Below are positions 1 through 7,976 of a DNA stretch of 48,756 bases, one piece after another. Location: NCBI GenBank assembly GCA_017557005.1, contig JAFZFZ010000018.1, forward strand, positions 1 through 48,756. The letters are read 5' to 3'. The DNA comes from Bacteroidaceae bacterium. GTDB lineage: Bacteria > Bacteroidota > Bacteroidia > Bacteroidales > Bacteroidaceae. Position numbers and translations under genes: made by a program. Each line of letters opens with the position of its first letter. Position 1 is the stretch's first letter. The notes under the pieces are model-generated. The model was not told the DNA's origin and searched no databases. It was given only the letters and a program-made list of their open reading frames with translations.

Positions 1-1
1 C

Positions 2-469
2 TTTTACACACGAGAGGCAAATATACGGAGCCAGAGAATCAATACATTTGAATGGAGGGTAAATTGGGAATTAGATCCCAATATATATAATCGCACATTT
101 AATACTACAATATATAGCCCCAAGGAGATTGAGTTAATTGACAAAGATTATAAAACTATGTATTCGTGGATTCTTGCTAATAAAGACTCTATTTTAGAAT
201 GTGTCAAAGAAAGGCGATATATTGATACTTTATCTATTAAGTTGCCTAATTTCAAAACAGCGAATCAGACATTCTTACCTCAAGAAATTGAAGAATTTAA
301 ACATATAATATCAGAGTATAACAATCTCTTGGACGAGTATAATTATTATATACAAGAAAGCAATAAGAATTGGATAGAACTTCTATATGATATCTTTGCA
401 CCAATATTTTTAGTAATAAGTTTATCCTATCAGTTTGTTAGATGGTTTTGGGAAGGGACTAAGAAGTAG
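2..469 (+). CDS. Partial hypothetical protein with C-terminal membrane segment
   Basis: The frame is open from the left window edge to a TAG at 467-469. The gene therefore starts outside the window and only about 155 C-terminal residues are visible; an internal Met at 158 is not needed as a start. The visible part is rich in Asn, Tyr, Ile and Glu. It has a likely short coiled coil (EIEEFKHIISEYNNLLDEY) and ends with one hydrophobic segment (LLYDIFAPIFLVISLSYQF) followed by a Trp/Lys-rich tail, so the product is probably anchored by its C-terminus. I recognise no family. The coding sequence is clearly AT-rich, unlike the housekeeping genes further right, which fits an accessory region. Confidence 0.6.
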   Translation, partial: FYTREANIRSQRINTFEWRVNWELDPNIYNRTFNTTIYSPKEIELIDKDYKTMYSWILANKDSILECVKERRYIDTLSIKLPNFKTANQTFLPQEIEEFKHIISEYNNLLDEYNYYIQESNKNWIELLYDIFAPIFLVISLSYQFVRWFWEGTKK

Positions 470-586
470 GAACAGATAAAACTAAATGACATTTCTGGAG
501 GGAGTGCAGTTTACCGTCTGCCCAATTGTGATTATCGCTAAAAAAGATCCCTTCTATGAATAGAAACAGGCAATGCAACTTTCCCC

Positions 587-629
587 GCAACCACCGGTTG
601 CTTTACCAGCTGCAAGTCATCGTTGCAGC
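587..629. other. Two adjacent small hairpins in the 470-741 intergenic stretch
   Basis: Between the partial gene and the convergent lipoprotein gene lie 272 bases without a credible gene. They contain GCAACC-3 nt-GGTTGC (587-601) and GCTGCAA-7 nt-TTGCAGC (609-629). Neither is followed by a T-run, so they are not classical intrinsic terminators. They may help end transcription between the two converging genes. Nothing else stands out in this stretch. Confidence 0.35.
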
Positions 630-741
630 GCACGCGCTACACTCTGCCACCGCCAACCTATTTATAAACATTTATCTCCTGAAAACAGTCCTTTGGGGAT
701 GAAAACGCCTTTTCGAGGGGCGAAACTCGCAATGCGCATCA

Positions 742-1362
742 CTACTGCCTATCATGATGCCACAACAATTCTCCGTTGCGATAGAAACTCAAAGGGACAT
801 ATCGGGTTCCATCCTGCGGTAATGCGCCAGGCTTTACCGTAAAGAATGGTGCATCTTCATAGCCGAGGCCATAGATGAGCCGATTACCTTCTGACCCCAC
901 AGCCACTTGTACCTTTTCGCCATTGCATAATGTGAGAGTCTCTAATTTTGTAATGGGAGCTGTATATAGTCCATTCGGGCTATTCCAAGCTATCTCATCA
1001 TCAATCTGCCATGGATGCAGTGAAAAATCATATAGCAATGTCCATTCCGGATTCAGATGAGCATATTCGGAGGAGGCATGCATGTAGACCTTACCCGCAT
1101 CTTCATGAATGAATGTCATGACAGCTTCCTCCGAGTCAATCTTCGACCATAGGATTACGCAAGGCTTTCCAAAGGCTATGGTGTCATTTCCTGTATATCG
1201 GTAATGTATCGATACGGTATCGTCAAACCTCATCTTTGCATTTACTGCATACACGGCATTGGCAGGAAAGAATTGTGCGCTGACAATCCTATCCTCATCA
1301 ACCTTGTCGCAAGCAGCAAATAACGACAAGAGCAGCAATGAAATAACAGAGATTTTTTTCAT
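742..1362 (-). CDS. Putative lipoprotein of unknown function
   Basis: The 206-residue product starts at MKKISVISLLLLSLFAAC. A lysine-rich n-region and hydrophobic core end in a lipobox with Cys18, so export and lipid anchoring are likely. The ATG at 1362 is preferred over an in-frame codon at 1407 because the latter lies inside the upstream protease gene and precedes the signal peptide. The mature part is mostly polar and aromatic with beta-like alternation (for example GNRLIYGLGYEDAPFF) and matches no family I can name. The start lies 7 bp after the stop of the subtilase gene, so the two are probably co-transcribed. It could be a partner or inhibitor of that protease; this is inference from position only. 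Confidence 0.75.
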   Translation of the reverse strand: MKKISVISLLLLSLFAACDKVDEDRIVSAQFFPANAVYAVNAKMRFDDTVSIHYRYTGNDTIAFGKPCVILWSKIDSEEAVMTFIHEDAGKVYMHASSEYAHLNPEWTLLYDFSLHPWQIDDEIAWNSPNGLYTAPITKLETLTLCNGEKVQVAVGSEGNRLIYGLGYEDAPFFTVKPGALPQDGTRYVPLSFYRNGELLWHHDRQ

Positions 1363-1369
1363 GATATCA

Positions 1370-3220
1370 TTAATTTGTGGTTGCCTTAACGATAGCACCT
1401 TTCTCAATCTTGATGCTTGGACGCAAAGTTATACTATTTTCTGCATTTATGGTTACTTCTGCAGATTTTTTTATCTCTACATTTTCTAATAGGACATCAA
1501 CTCCAGTTACCTCCACTCGACCAATGACCGAACTGAATTTAACGGAATCTGAAATGGTCATCAAAGGTCTAGCTGCCCTAACAGCAGAAGCGGCATCCAA
1601 TAAGCCATAACCAACCTCATTGTGCCATGTACCATTTGTCCGATTTGGAGATATCGAGTAAGAGTATAGGTCTGCACGAACTTTATTAGCAGTACTTTCT
1701 ATCAAATCATTTACTTCTTTCACTGTTAGCTCAGGATTTACTTTTAACATCAATGCTGCGACACCAGCAACGTGCGGGCACGCTGCAGAAGTTCCATTAA
1801 AGGCTGTATGATAATATCCGCCTTCTGAATGAACCACAGAAGAATTCCCTGAATCATTTATGTATGTTGTTGGGATAAGTACACCTGGTGCCATAATATC
1901 CAATTCACTCCCAAAACAACTATGCCATTGTTCACCATCACAACTATTTGGGTTCTTACGTTCTCCGCATGGACTAAGTGCTCCAACACATAAGATGTCT
2001 GGATTACTATTTGCCGGATATTTTACTCTAGTATTACCATTAGGCTCCGCATTACCCGCCGAAAAGACCACAACAGAACCCAAACCTCCTCTACCCTGTG
2101 TTAATGCAGCGGATATTGCGTTATCAATAAACGATGATTCAGCTCCTCCCCCCCAAGAGTTACTAATAACATCAGCATCACAATTCCATGCTACATTTAT
2201 AGCATTTGCCAACATAGAAGCCTCATTGACATAAATCCCATATGCAGCCAAAATTGACACATTGCAAAAACTGATAGACATTAGTTTACATTCAGGGGCT
2301 ACGCCACTAACTCCAACACCATTGTTTTGTATTGCACCAATAATGCCAGCACATGCAGTGCCATGACCTCCCCAAACAACCGACTGGGGTCTCTCTGTCA
2401 CTGCGTCAAAACTGACATCATAGATATTATCCTCCAAGTCAGGATGCTCCATATCTATACCATTGTCGATTAAAGCAACTACTACATTTCCCCCTTTTGT
2501 TATATTCCAGGCCGATTCGATATTGATATCAATATTAGAAATCCCACCATCCAGCCCTCTATTTTTTAAGTTCCATTGATCTTCGTAAAAAGTGTCATTG
2601 GATTGTGAGATATTATACATATAAAAAGCAGGTTCTGCATGTTCAAAATATTTCGTTTCATGAAATAAGTTAGCGGCAGCTATTGGGTCCAAAGAAGAAT
2701 TTACACATGATAAGGTATACCATAAGGGCATATATCGGTTCTTTTCAACAATCGACATTTCATAATCATTTGCCATTTGCTCTAATAGCTTAACATCGTC
2801 TTCTGAAAACAATTTAACATAAATACTACCCGTTGCATCTATTCTACAACCGTTCCTTCTAAATGAAGGCAATACATGCGTAACGCCTTTAATCTTCTTA
2901 AATTCTTCGACGATAATATTATAATCATCCTTACTAATATTCTGAGGTATATTGAAAAGCGAGACCGTGGATGTGCTTATTGACCTTTGTCTATCATTAC
3001 CTGAAAATTCACTCAAATCATTACGCGTCATCCATTTAAGCGACAGACCATGACGTTTAGACATGGTTATAGAATCATTAGATAAAACCATAACAGAAGT
3101 TGAATCGATCTGCAAATAGTTCTTCTGCCCATTGTAGTAATAAAAGTAATCGTTATCTTGGGACATTACTGGGGGGACTACCAGAAAAAACATTAAGAAT
3201 ATAATAATAGTATTTTTCAT
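1370..3220 (-). CDS. Secreted subtilisin-like serine peptidase (S8 family)
   Basis: This 616-residue protein has an N-terminal signal peptide (about 1-20, ending VVPPVMSQ). A prodomain-like region of about 220 residues follows, then a subtilase domain. The catalytic triad is visible: Asp252 in VVALIDNGIDMEHPD, His286 in GGHGTACAGIIG, and Ser478 in FNGTSAACPHVAGVAAL, with the oxyanion Asn390 in FSAGN. After the catalytic domain comes a beta-rich tail of about 60 residues ending in a SITLRPSIKIEKGAIVKA pattern, a style of terminal region common in secreted Bacteroidetes proteins. No canonical T9SS sorting domain is evident. It sits between a methyltransferase gene (21 bp upstream) and a lipoprotein gene (7 bp downstream). 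The substrate is unknown. A G7 run in the coding strand encodes the Gly-rich stretch after SNSW. Confidence 0.93.
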   Translation of the reverse strand: MKNTIIIFLMFFLVVPPVMSQDNDYFYYYNGQKNYLQIDSTSVMVLSNDSITMSKRHGLSLKWMTRNDLSEFSGNDRQRSISTSTVSLFNIPQNISKDDYNIIVEEFKKIKGVTHVLPSFRRNGCRIDATGSIYVKLFSEDDVKLLEQMANDYEMSIVEKNRYMPLWYTLSCVNSSLDPIAAANLFHETKYFEHAEPAFYMYNISQSNDTFYEDQWNLKNRGLDGGISNIDINIESAWNITKGGNVVVALIDNGIDMEHPDLEDNIYDVSFDAVTERPQSVVWGGHGTACAGIIGAIQNNGVGVSGVAPECKLMSISFCNVSILAAYGIYVNEASMLANAINVAWNCDADVISNSWGGGAESSFIDNAISAALTQGRGGLGSVVVFSAGNAEPNGNTRVKYPANSNPDILCVGALSPCGERKNPNSCDGEQWHSCFGSELDIMAPGVLIPTTYINDSGNSSVVHSEGGYYHTAFNGTSAACPHVAGVAALMLKVNPELTVKEVNDLIESTANKVRADLYSYSISPNRTNGTWHNEVGYGLLDAASAVRAARPLMTISDSVKFSSVIGRVEVTGVDVLLENVEIKKSAEVTINAENSITLRPSIKIEKGAIVKATTN

Positions 3221-3241
3221 ATAATCTCGATATTTTAATTT

Positions 3242-4027
3242 TCATGACCTTCTTGTCAGCAGATAATGACATGAGGTACAGAAGAAATCTCTAATGTATG
3301 GAAGTGCTGCTATGCCTTTCCACAATTGGCGGGGTTTTAACTTGAATTTCACCTCATAGTGAGGATTGATGAAATATAGTCTGCGGTTGACTATATTAAG
3401 ATTCATCTTGCGGCACAGTTTCTGAAATCCTTGTATGCTCATCCTCGTGCTCCTTATGTCGAGAAAATCCCTTATTGCTCCTTCGGGCTCCCCCAATCGT
3501 CGCAGTAGCCATGCGAATGTCCGCTTCGGCAGAAGATGGATGAAGGGACACCGTGAGACAAACCTAGTACGCGCCACCTGCTGATGGCCACCGAAGGGCA
3601 TGCGCCATGCTGGAAAGGCTATAAACAAGATACCATCTTCGGCCAACAATTCCTGCAGGCGAAACATCAGGCGCTCCTTCTCATGAATATGCTCTATGGC
3701 ATCATGCAACATGATGAGCTGATAGCGACCAGTGTCCTTGTAATCATGGATATCTCCGCATGTAAATGTCCCATGAAGACCATTTCCCTGGAAGAGTTCC
3801 TTTGCCCTATCAATAGAGCGGGAATCGATATCTACACCGCTGACCTCACAGCCCATCCGCGCGAAGGGTGCAAGGTTACCACCTAAGCCGCAACCCACTT
3901 CGAGAACCTTTAATCCAGCGCCTAGAGAAAGGGAGGTATATTCCTTCAGATAAGGCAGATAATACTTCAGACAAGAAATCTCGCTTTCTTGAAAATATAA
4001 TTTATAGTCAGTATGTCTTTCCTGCAT
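3242..4027 (-). CDS. Class I SAM-dependent methyltransferase
   Basis: The 261-residue protein has a Rossmann-type SAM-binding motif I (VLEVGCGLGGNLAPF, residues 41-55) and the acidic post-I motif GVDIDS with Asp66. A GDIHDY motif and LIMLHDAIEHI are typical of the UbiE/Methyltransf_11-like group. The last 100 residues are basic and aromatic and may bind the substrate. No signal peptide is present, so it acts in the cytoplasm. It is the first gene of a likely three-gene operon with the subtilase and the lipoprotein. The substrate cannot be read from the sequence; small molecules, lipids and quinones are all possible. Confidence 0.88.
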   Translation of the reverse strand: MQERHTDYKLYFQESEISCLKYYLPYLKEYTSLSLGAGLKVLEVGCGLGGNLAPFARMGCEVSGVDIDSRSIDRAKELFQGNGLHGTFTCGDIHDYKDTGRYQLIMLHDAIEHIHEKERLMFRLQELLAEDGILFIAFPAWRMPFGGHQQVARTRFVSRCPFIHLLPKRTFAWLLRRLGEPEGAIRDFLDIRSTRMSIQGFQKLCRKMNLNIVNRRLYFINPHYEVKFKLKPRQLWKGIAALPYIRDFFCTSCHYLLTRRS

Positions 4028-4154
4028 CGTTTTGTCTTTTATAATACGACACTTAACGCGGTCGATAAACGTTCCTTTTCATCTGTGTGGTCTGATATGA
4101 TTTATGTTCATCCACGGAATCTTGCGCGTTTTTTTACCGCTTTTCTTCTCTGGG

Positions 4155-4162
4155 CAAATTTA
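4155..4162 (-). promoter_or_regulatory. Candidate -7 box for the methyltransferase-protease operon
   Basis: Read on the minus strand this is TAAATTTG, a match to the Bacteroidetes -7 consensus TANNTTTG. It lies about 125 bp before the ATG at 4027. A -33 TTTG at the usual distance is not evident. Just upstream (4198-4221) are three TTGCA words, including TTGCAA twice 5 bp apart, which could be a regulator site. Confidence 0.4.
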
Positions 4163-4286
4163 CAGATTACTATACCTTGAACCGCGCTATGATATATTGC
4201 AAACATGTTGCAATTATATTGCACGGGGCACATCAATTAGTTTTCTACATTTCAACACTATTTCTGACGCATCGTAATGCATTTTT

Positions 4287-5531
4287 CTATTTCGTCAGAA
4301 TCATACGCTTGGTATCAACAACCTTATCGTCAGCGATAAGTGTATAAAGGTACATGCCTGCATTGAGACTACCGCCATCAATCGTAACACAAGTCGCACC
4401 ACGTTTGTTGATTATATACTCTGCAACCTGTTCTCCATTAAGATTATATATGTATAGAACAGCGTTTGAAATGTCTTCAGACAGGTCACAACGAATAAGC
4501 GTACTCTCTGTGAAAGGATTGGGTATATTTTGGTAGAGTGTATTCACTATTGCATCAATATTCGTAACATCCTGCTCGAATGAACGAGATGATGACCTCA
4601 TGACTGGCGAGCTATTTGCCTTTAACACATCAACCTCGGATTTCAGTTCCTGGATAGATTTAATAAGCAATGGCACTATTTCTATATAGTTAATAGTAAG
4701 ATATCCATTGCGTCCTTCACTTACTAGGCTCGGATAAATTTCCTGCAGTTCTTGGGCTATAAGTCCATAGTGCTTTTCGTCTTCATTCAAGAAACGTTCA
4801 TTCACTTGAGCAACACATATGGTAGATACAGTGTCAGAACCAGACGAGCAGGCTGCGATTTCTGCCTCAATGTCAATATAGTTATACTCCACCACATTCA
4901 TTTCCATCAGATTGTAAAGAGGGCTCCCACTTGTACCAACCGATTGTATGTTACGCTTTACACGATAATCTGATAGTGTAGTGACAGCACTGGCTGTGAG
5001 TGTGCCAGTTGTGTATACATCACCTCGAAAAAAACCTGCATAGCGTCCACCCGTATTGATTCCGTTCTCTCCTGATGAGGTTGAGCCATATATACCTGCA
5101 CCATTTGCAGTTCCATTCAAGACTCCTAATACACCATAGTTATATCCAGCACTCGCATTTCCTGCATAAGCCATAACACCATAGCTACGTCCTCCGTCAA
5201 CACTGCTGCTGCTGGTAGCACGAGCCTGTATACCTATAGAATTCTTTCCCGCAGATATTATAGGAACACTAAAATAACCTGCCATTTGATAACTATCAGA
5301 GGTCAAACCTGTGCGTCCAACAAAAAGACCAGTACTTTGTGTCGTGTTGTTTGGATTTATGTGCACAGTCGTGTTTGTTGCTCCTACAGAATTAACATTC
5401 AATAAAGAGTTCAGTGACGAGGTCTCTTCTACGCCAACACCTACCCTACCATTGTTATCAATGATTAACTGCGCATTAGCGACACCAAAGCATGATGCCA
5501 TCATAAGCATCGTAAGAAATAACTTTTTCAT
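4287..5531 (-). CDS. Tail-fibre-like protein with S74 self-cleaving chaperone domain and T9SS sorting domain
   Basis: The 414-residue product has a signal peptide (1-20, ending ANAQ) and then a Gly/Ser/Asn-rich repetitive body (about 25-180) resembling trimeric fibre shafts. The intramolecular chaperone (peptidase S74) domain follows at about 187-300, with SDYRVKRNI holding the presumed catalytic pair Ser187/Lys192 and the conserved YGLIAQELQEIYPSLV. A short coiled coil (ELKSEVDVLK) leads to a C-terminal type A T9SS sorting domain: YQNIPNPF at 333-340 and GMYLYTLIADDKVVDTKRM near the end. It is therefore a likely cargo of the T9SS encoded at 15.6-21.6 kb. It is transcribed alone, 259 bp before the methyltransferase operon. 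The function of the fibre is unknown. Confidence 0.9.
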   Translation of the reverse strand: MKKLFLTMLMMASCFGVANAQLIIDNNGRVGVGVEETSSLNSLLNVNSVGATNTTVHINPNNTTQSTGLFVGRTGLTSDSYQMAGYFSVPIISAGKNSIGIQARATSSSSVDGGRSYGVMAYAGNASAGYNYGVLGVLNGTANGAGIYGSTSSGENGINTGGRYAGFFRGDVYTTGTLTASAVTTLSDYRVKRNIQSVGTSGSPLYNLMEMNVVEYNYIDIEAEIAACSSGSDTVSTICVAQVNERFLNEDEKHYGLIAQELQEIYPSLVSEGRNGYLTINYIEIVPLLIKSIQELKSEVDVLKANSSPVMRSSSRSFEQDVTNIDAIVNTLYQNIPNPFTESTLIRCDLSEDISNAVLYIYNLNGEQVAEYIINKRGATCVTIDGGSLNAGMYLYTLIADDKVVDTKRMILTK

Positions 5532-5676
5532 AGAATTAGATTTTTAGAACAAATATTTTTTCCTGATCGAATATAAATTAGAGTTCAAAGTCAACTAGAA
5601 AACACTCGTTATACCCGGTAATAATCTCTTGTGAATTTAACCTTAAGTATGGTTTTCTGATAGAATTAAGGATTAG

Positions 5677-6018
5677 TTACTCAATCTCGAACTCACCGCT
5701 ATATAGATACGCAGCATCCTCTATCTCCAACTCATACTCACCTGCAGGTAGGTTGGGAAGAGTGATGACCGTGCCCTGTGCATTATACGTACCCGTATAT
5801 ACCACTGCACCCGATGCATTCACTACCGAGACCTCAAAGGTGGTGTTTGATACAAAGTCAATGGTTAGCACTTGACCATCAATAGACGCAGTGGGTAACA
5901 GAACTTCACTACGCTTCTGTGGTCGTTTCTTCTCTTCCAATTCAATAGGCGTCTCTTCAGCAAAGCCCAATAGCGTGCAACAAAGCAGCGCGACCAATGT
6001 AAGCAATTTTTTCGTCAT
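5677..6018 (-). CDS. Small secreted DUF3244-like protein
   Basis: The 113-residue protein begins MTKKLLTLVALLCCTLLGFA, a clear signal peptide. The ATG at 6018 is chosen because an upstream in-frame extension to 6111 runs through the promoter. The mature part (EETPIELEE... SIDGQVLTIDFVS... FEVSVVNASGAVVYTGTYN... LPAGEYELEIED) has the beta-sandwich pattern of the Bacteroidales DUF3244 family, whose function is unknown. The end (AYLYSGEFEIE) resembles a T9SS-type or Ig-like strand, but no full sorting domain is present. Its promoter region shares a sequence element with that of the neighbouring TPR regulator gene, which suggests common control. Confidence 0.8.
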   Translation of the reverse strand: MTKKLLTLVALLCCTLLGFAEETPIELEEKKRPQKRSEVLLPTASIDGQVLTIDFVSNTTFEVSVVNASGAVVYTGTYNAQGTVITLPNLPAGEYELEIEDAAYLYSGEFEIE

Positions 6019-6038
6019 AGGATTATGAATTAAAATAA

Positions 6039-6104
6039 CGCTACAAAAGTATGACTTCTGTAGCGTAGGAGACGAAAAAAGAGCAAGACAAAAACAAGAC
6101 ATTT
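6039..6104 (-). promoter_or_regulatory. Promoter region of the DUF3244 gene with inverted repeat and upstream direct-repeat element
   Basis: On the minus strand the -7 box TACTTTTG lies at 6044-6051. It is overlapped by an inverted repeat CGCTACA (6039-6045) / TGTAGCG (6059-6065), a natural place for an operator. Farther upstream (6074-6104) is an element whose minus-strand core is a direct repeat TGTCTTG-4 nt-TGTCTTG (11-bp period). A near-identical element (27 of 31 bases) occurs at 7869-7899, at almost the same distance from the -7 box of the TPR gene. Confidence 0.5.
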
Positions 6105-6130
6105 TACCCAAAGCCCGTCCTCGAGAAATA

Positions 6131-6139
6131 GGGGGGGGG
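6131..6139. repeat. Homopolymer tract of nine G
   Basis: Nine consecutive G residues lie between the stop of the TPR gene (6172) and the DUF3244 promoter. Tracts of this length are prone to slippage. The position is about 80 bp upstream of the -7 box, so any effect on expression would be indirect. Confidence 0.7.
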
Positions 6140-6171
6140 TATTAACGCACTGTATTTCTGCGCTTTATATT

Positions 6172-7800
6172 TCAACCAAAAAGTAGCAACAAAATGTCTT
6201 CGGGCAATTTTCCAACAAGGCGTACCCTACGTTTCCGGACGACATCATCGGAAGATGCTGCCAAGCATTCGCGGATAACTCCTATAGAGTACCCAAGCGA
6301 GAGGAGCAAACAAAGATGAATATCCTCTGCGCTGAGGCGACTCTTCTGTCTGGTAGCCTCATCACGAAGATTAGTTATGACATTAATAAAGCAATGTTCC
6401 AAGACATCGGCCAATTGCTCACGCTCCTTGATAGTGAATGGTGGAATATCCTTACTTCGCTGCTCGCTCAACTGTTGCAAACGAACTGCCCAACGCTCCT
6501 CTTTGAAAAGAGCGATATTTTTAGAAAGATTGTCGCGATAAATTTCTAACATCTTCTCACGGGTGAGCGAGCCATTATCACGCTTTTCCTCGATGGATTG
6601 GTACATTTTGTAGATTCTTGCCTGGTTGCGCTGCAACTCTCGCTGAAGGCGAAGATAATACTGCTTACGACGATACTCGAAGAGAAGTATACCGATTATA
6701 ATTACAGCGAGCAGACAAACAATGGCAAATACAATAATATAAATGAACGCACGATGACGCTCTGCAAGTTCACGTTGCTGCAATTCCATCTGATGAGCAG
6801 TGCGAATTTGGTCAATTTCGGAGCGACGCTCGATACGCTTGATTGAGTCGCCCGTCTGCTCGAATCGCTTGATGTAGCCATAGAGTTCAGGCTGGGCAGT
6901 CGAATCTAATGTGAGATATAGCAGGCTACGGGCACAATTGTATTGCAGGTATATCTCATCGTATCCCTGCATAGCCTTTTGATAGTAGAACTTAGCGGTA
7001 TCACTGTTCTCACGTGACTCTGCTATACTTCCCTTAAACCAATAGCTTGTATTGACTTTATCTGCACCATAAAATGCGATAAGTTGGTCAAAATAGAATT
7101 CAGCCTTGTCATAATCTTTGGAGAAGGTGTACTCAATCTTCCCTAAATCAAAAAGAACTGTTCCAAAACTCAGTGTATCCATTTCTGCACGGTATTGCAG
7201 CAAACCTTGCAATATCTCACGTGCCCGCTCGGGTTGTTTCTTATAAATATAAGCTTGAGCCAATCCTATATCTGCATACAGATGATCGCATTCATCAACA
7301 ACATTATGGTATGCTACATATGCCTCTAAGGCTTCATCAGGCATTTTCTTATTCATATAATGTTGCCCTAAATTCTGATAGCATAACTGATAATATAACA
7401 CCGTAGTATCAGGGAAGAGGCGCTGCGCCTGCAGGTAGGCCTCCACAGCAGAAGCATCGTCCTTCATGTCGCTATAGACACAGCCCAAGGAGTACCAGGC
7501 CATGGCGGCGCGGTAGTTCTTCCTGTTCGTATTATAATAATCGGTGGCATAGCGGATGAGGGTGTCGGTGGTGAGGGGTACGTAGCACTTGTAGTCGGCC
7601 TGCGTGCGCAGGATGGCATAGAGGGCACGGGCCTCGCCGCGGAGCGTGGCGAAGGGGATGCTATCGAGACCTTGCCGCACGAGGTGGGGCACACTGTCGA
7701 GCTGCGCCTCCAACGCCTGCAGCTGGCGCATACCGATGCGGCCGCCACACCCCATGCAGAGGGTGACAACAACAAGAAGGAGGGCGATGCGGCGGTTCAT
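6172..7800 (-). CDS. Membrane-spanning TPR protein with LuxR-like C-terminal domain (putative one-component regulator)
   Basis: The 542-residue product has an N-terminal signal sequence with a possible lipobox (LCMGC, Cys18). A large TPR-like helical region (about 40-300, for example AMAWYSLGCVYSDMKDD) follows, then a charged helix. A single membrane segment (AFIYIIVFAIVCLLAVIIIG, 351-370) leads to a cytoplasmic coiled coil (380-440) and a helical tail (488-535). That tail runs LSAEDIHLCLLLSLGYS...ECLAASSDDVVRKRRVRL...KLPED. Its spacing recalls a LuxR-type HTH (L...DI...L..G.S...I...L..S...V...R..L..KL). Known Bacteroidales proteins of this layout are thought to be membrane-bound regulators; DNA binding here is inference. 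Composition changes from AT-rich to GC-rich near 7400, inside the gene. Confidence 0.8.
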   Translation of the reverse strand: MNRRIALLLVVVTLCMGCGGRIGMRQLQALEAQLDSVPHLVRQGLDSIPFATLRGEARALYAILRTQADYKCYVPLTTDTLIRYATDYYNTNRKNYRAAMAWYSLGCVYSDMKDDASAVEAYLQAQRLFPDTTVLYYQLCYQNLGQHYMNKKMPDEALEAYVAYHNVVDECDHLYADIGLAQAYIYKKQPERAREILQGLLQYRAEMDTLSFGTVLFDLGKIEYTFSKDYDKAEFYFDQLIAFYGADKVNTSYWFKGSIAESRENSDTAKFYYQKAMQGYDEIYLQYNCARSLLYLTLDSTAQPELYGYIKRFEQTGDSIKRIERRSEIDQIRTAHQMELQQRELAERHRAFIYIIVFAIVCLLAVIIIGILLFEYRRKQYYLRLQRELQRNQARIYKMYQSIEEKRDNGSLTREKMLEIYRDNLSKNIALFKEERWAVRLQQLSEQRSKDIPPFTIKEREQLADVLEHCFINVITNLRDEATRQKSRLSAEDIHLCLLLSLGYSIGVIRECLAASSDDVVRKRRVRLVGKLPEDILLLLFG

Positions 7801-7839
7801 GCGGAATGGTAGATATTATGGAATATATAATGTATGATG

Positions 7840-7899
7840 CAAATATACATTGTTTGCAGCATACAAACCAAAAAAGAGCGGGACAAAAGCAGGACATTT
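7840..7899 (-). promoter_or_regulatory. Promoter of the TPR regulator gene with upstream direct-repeat element
   Basis: On the minus strand TATATTTG (7840-7847) fits the -7 consensus, and TTTG 21 bp upstream (7869-7872) can serve as -33. The start codon is 40 bp downstream. The stretch 7869-7899 carries the same element as the DUF3244 promoter; here the minus-strand core is TGTCCTG-4 nt-TGTCCCG. Confidence 0.55.
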
Positions 7900-7929
7900 T
7901 GGGGTTGAGGAGGATTTTTGGTGATTATG

Positions 7930-7960
7930 TTGAGTGAAAAAGAAAATAAACTTAACTTTG
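7930..7960 (+). promoter_or_regulatory. Promoter of the tyrosine phosphatase gene
   Basis: TAACTTTG at 7953-7960 matches TANNTTTG. TTGA at 7930-7933, 19 bp upstream, is a weak -33. The ATG at 7977 is only 16 bp after the box, giving a very short leader. It is divergent from the TPR gene promoter. Confidence 0.5.
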
Positions 7961-7976
7961 CAAAAAGAGAAGAACA

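Noticed and set aside
573..842. 89-codon frame on the plus strand
   Set aside because: It overlaps the end of the well-supported lipoprotein gene and has no recognisable features.
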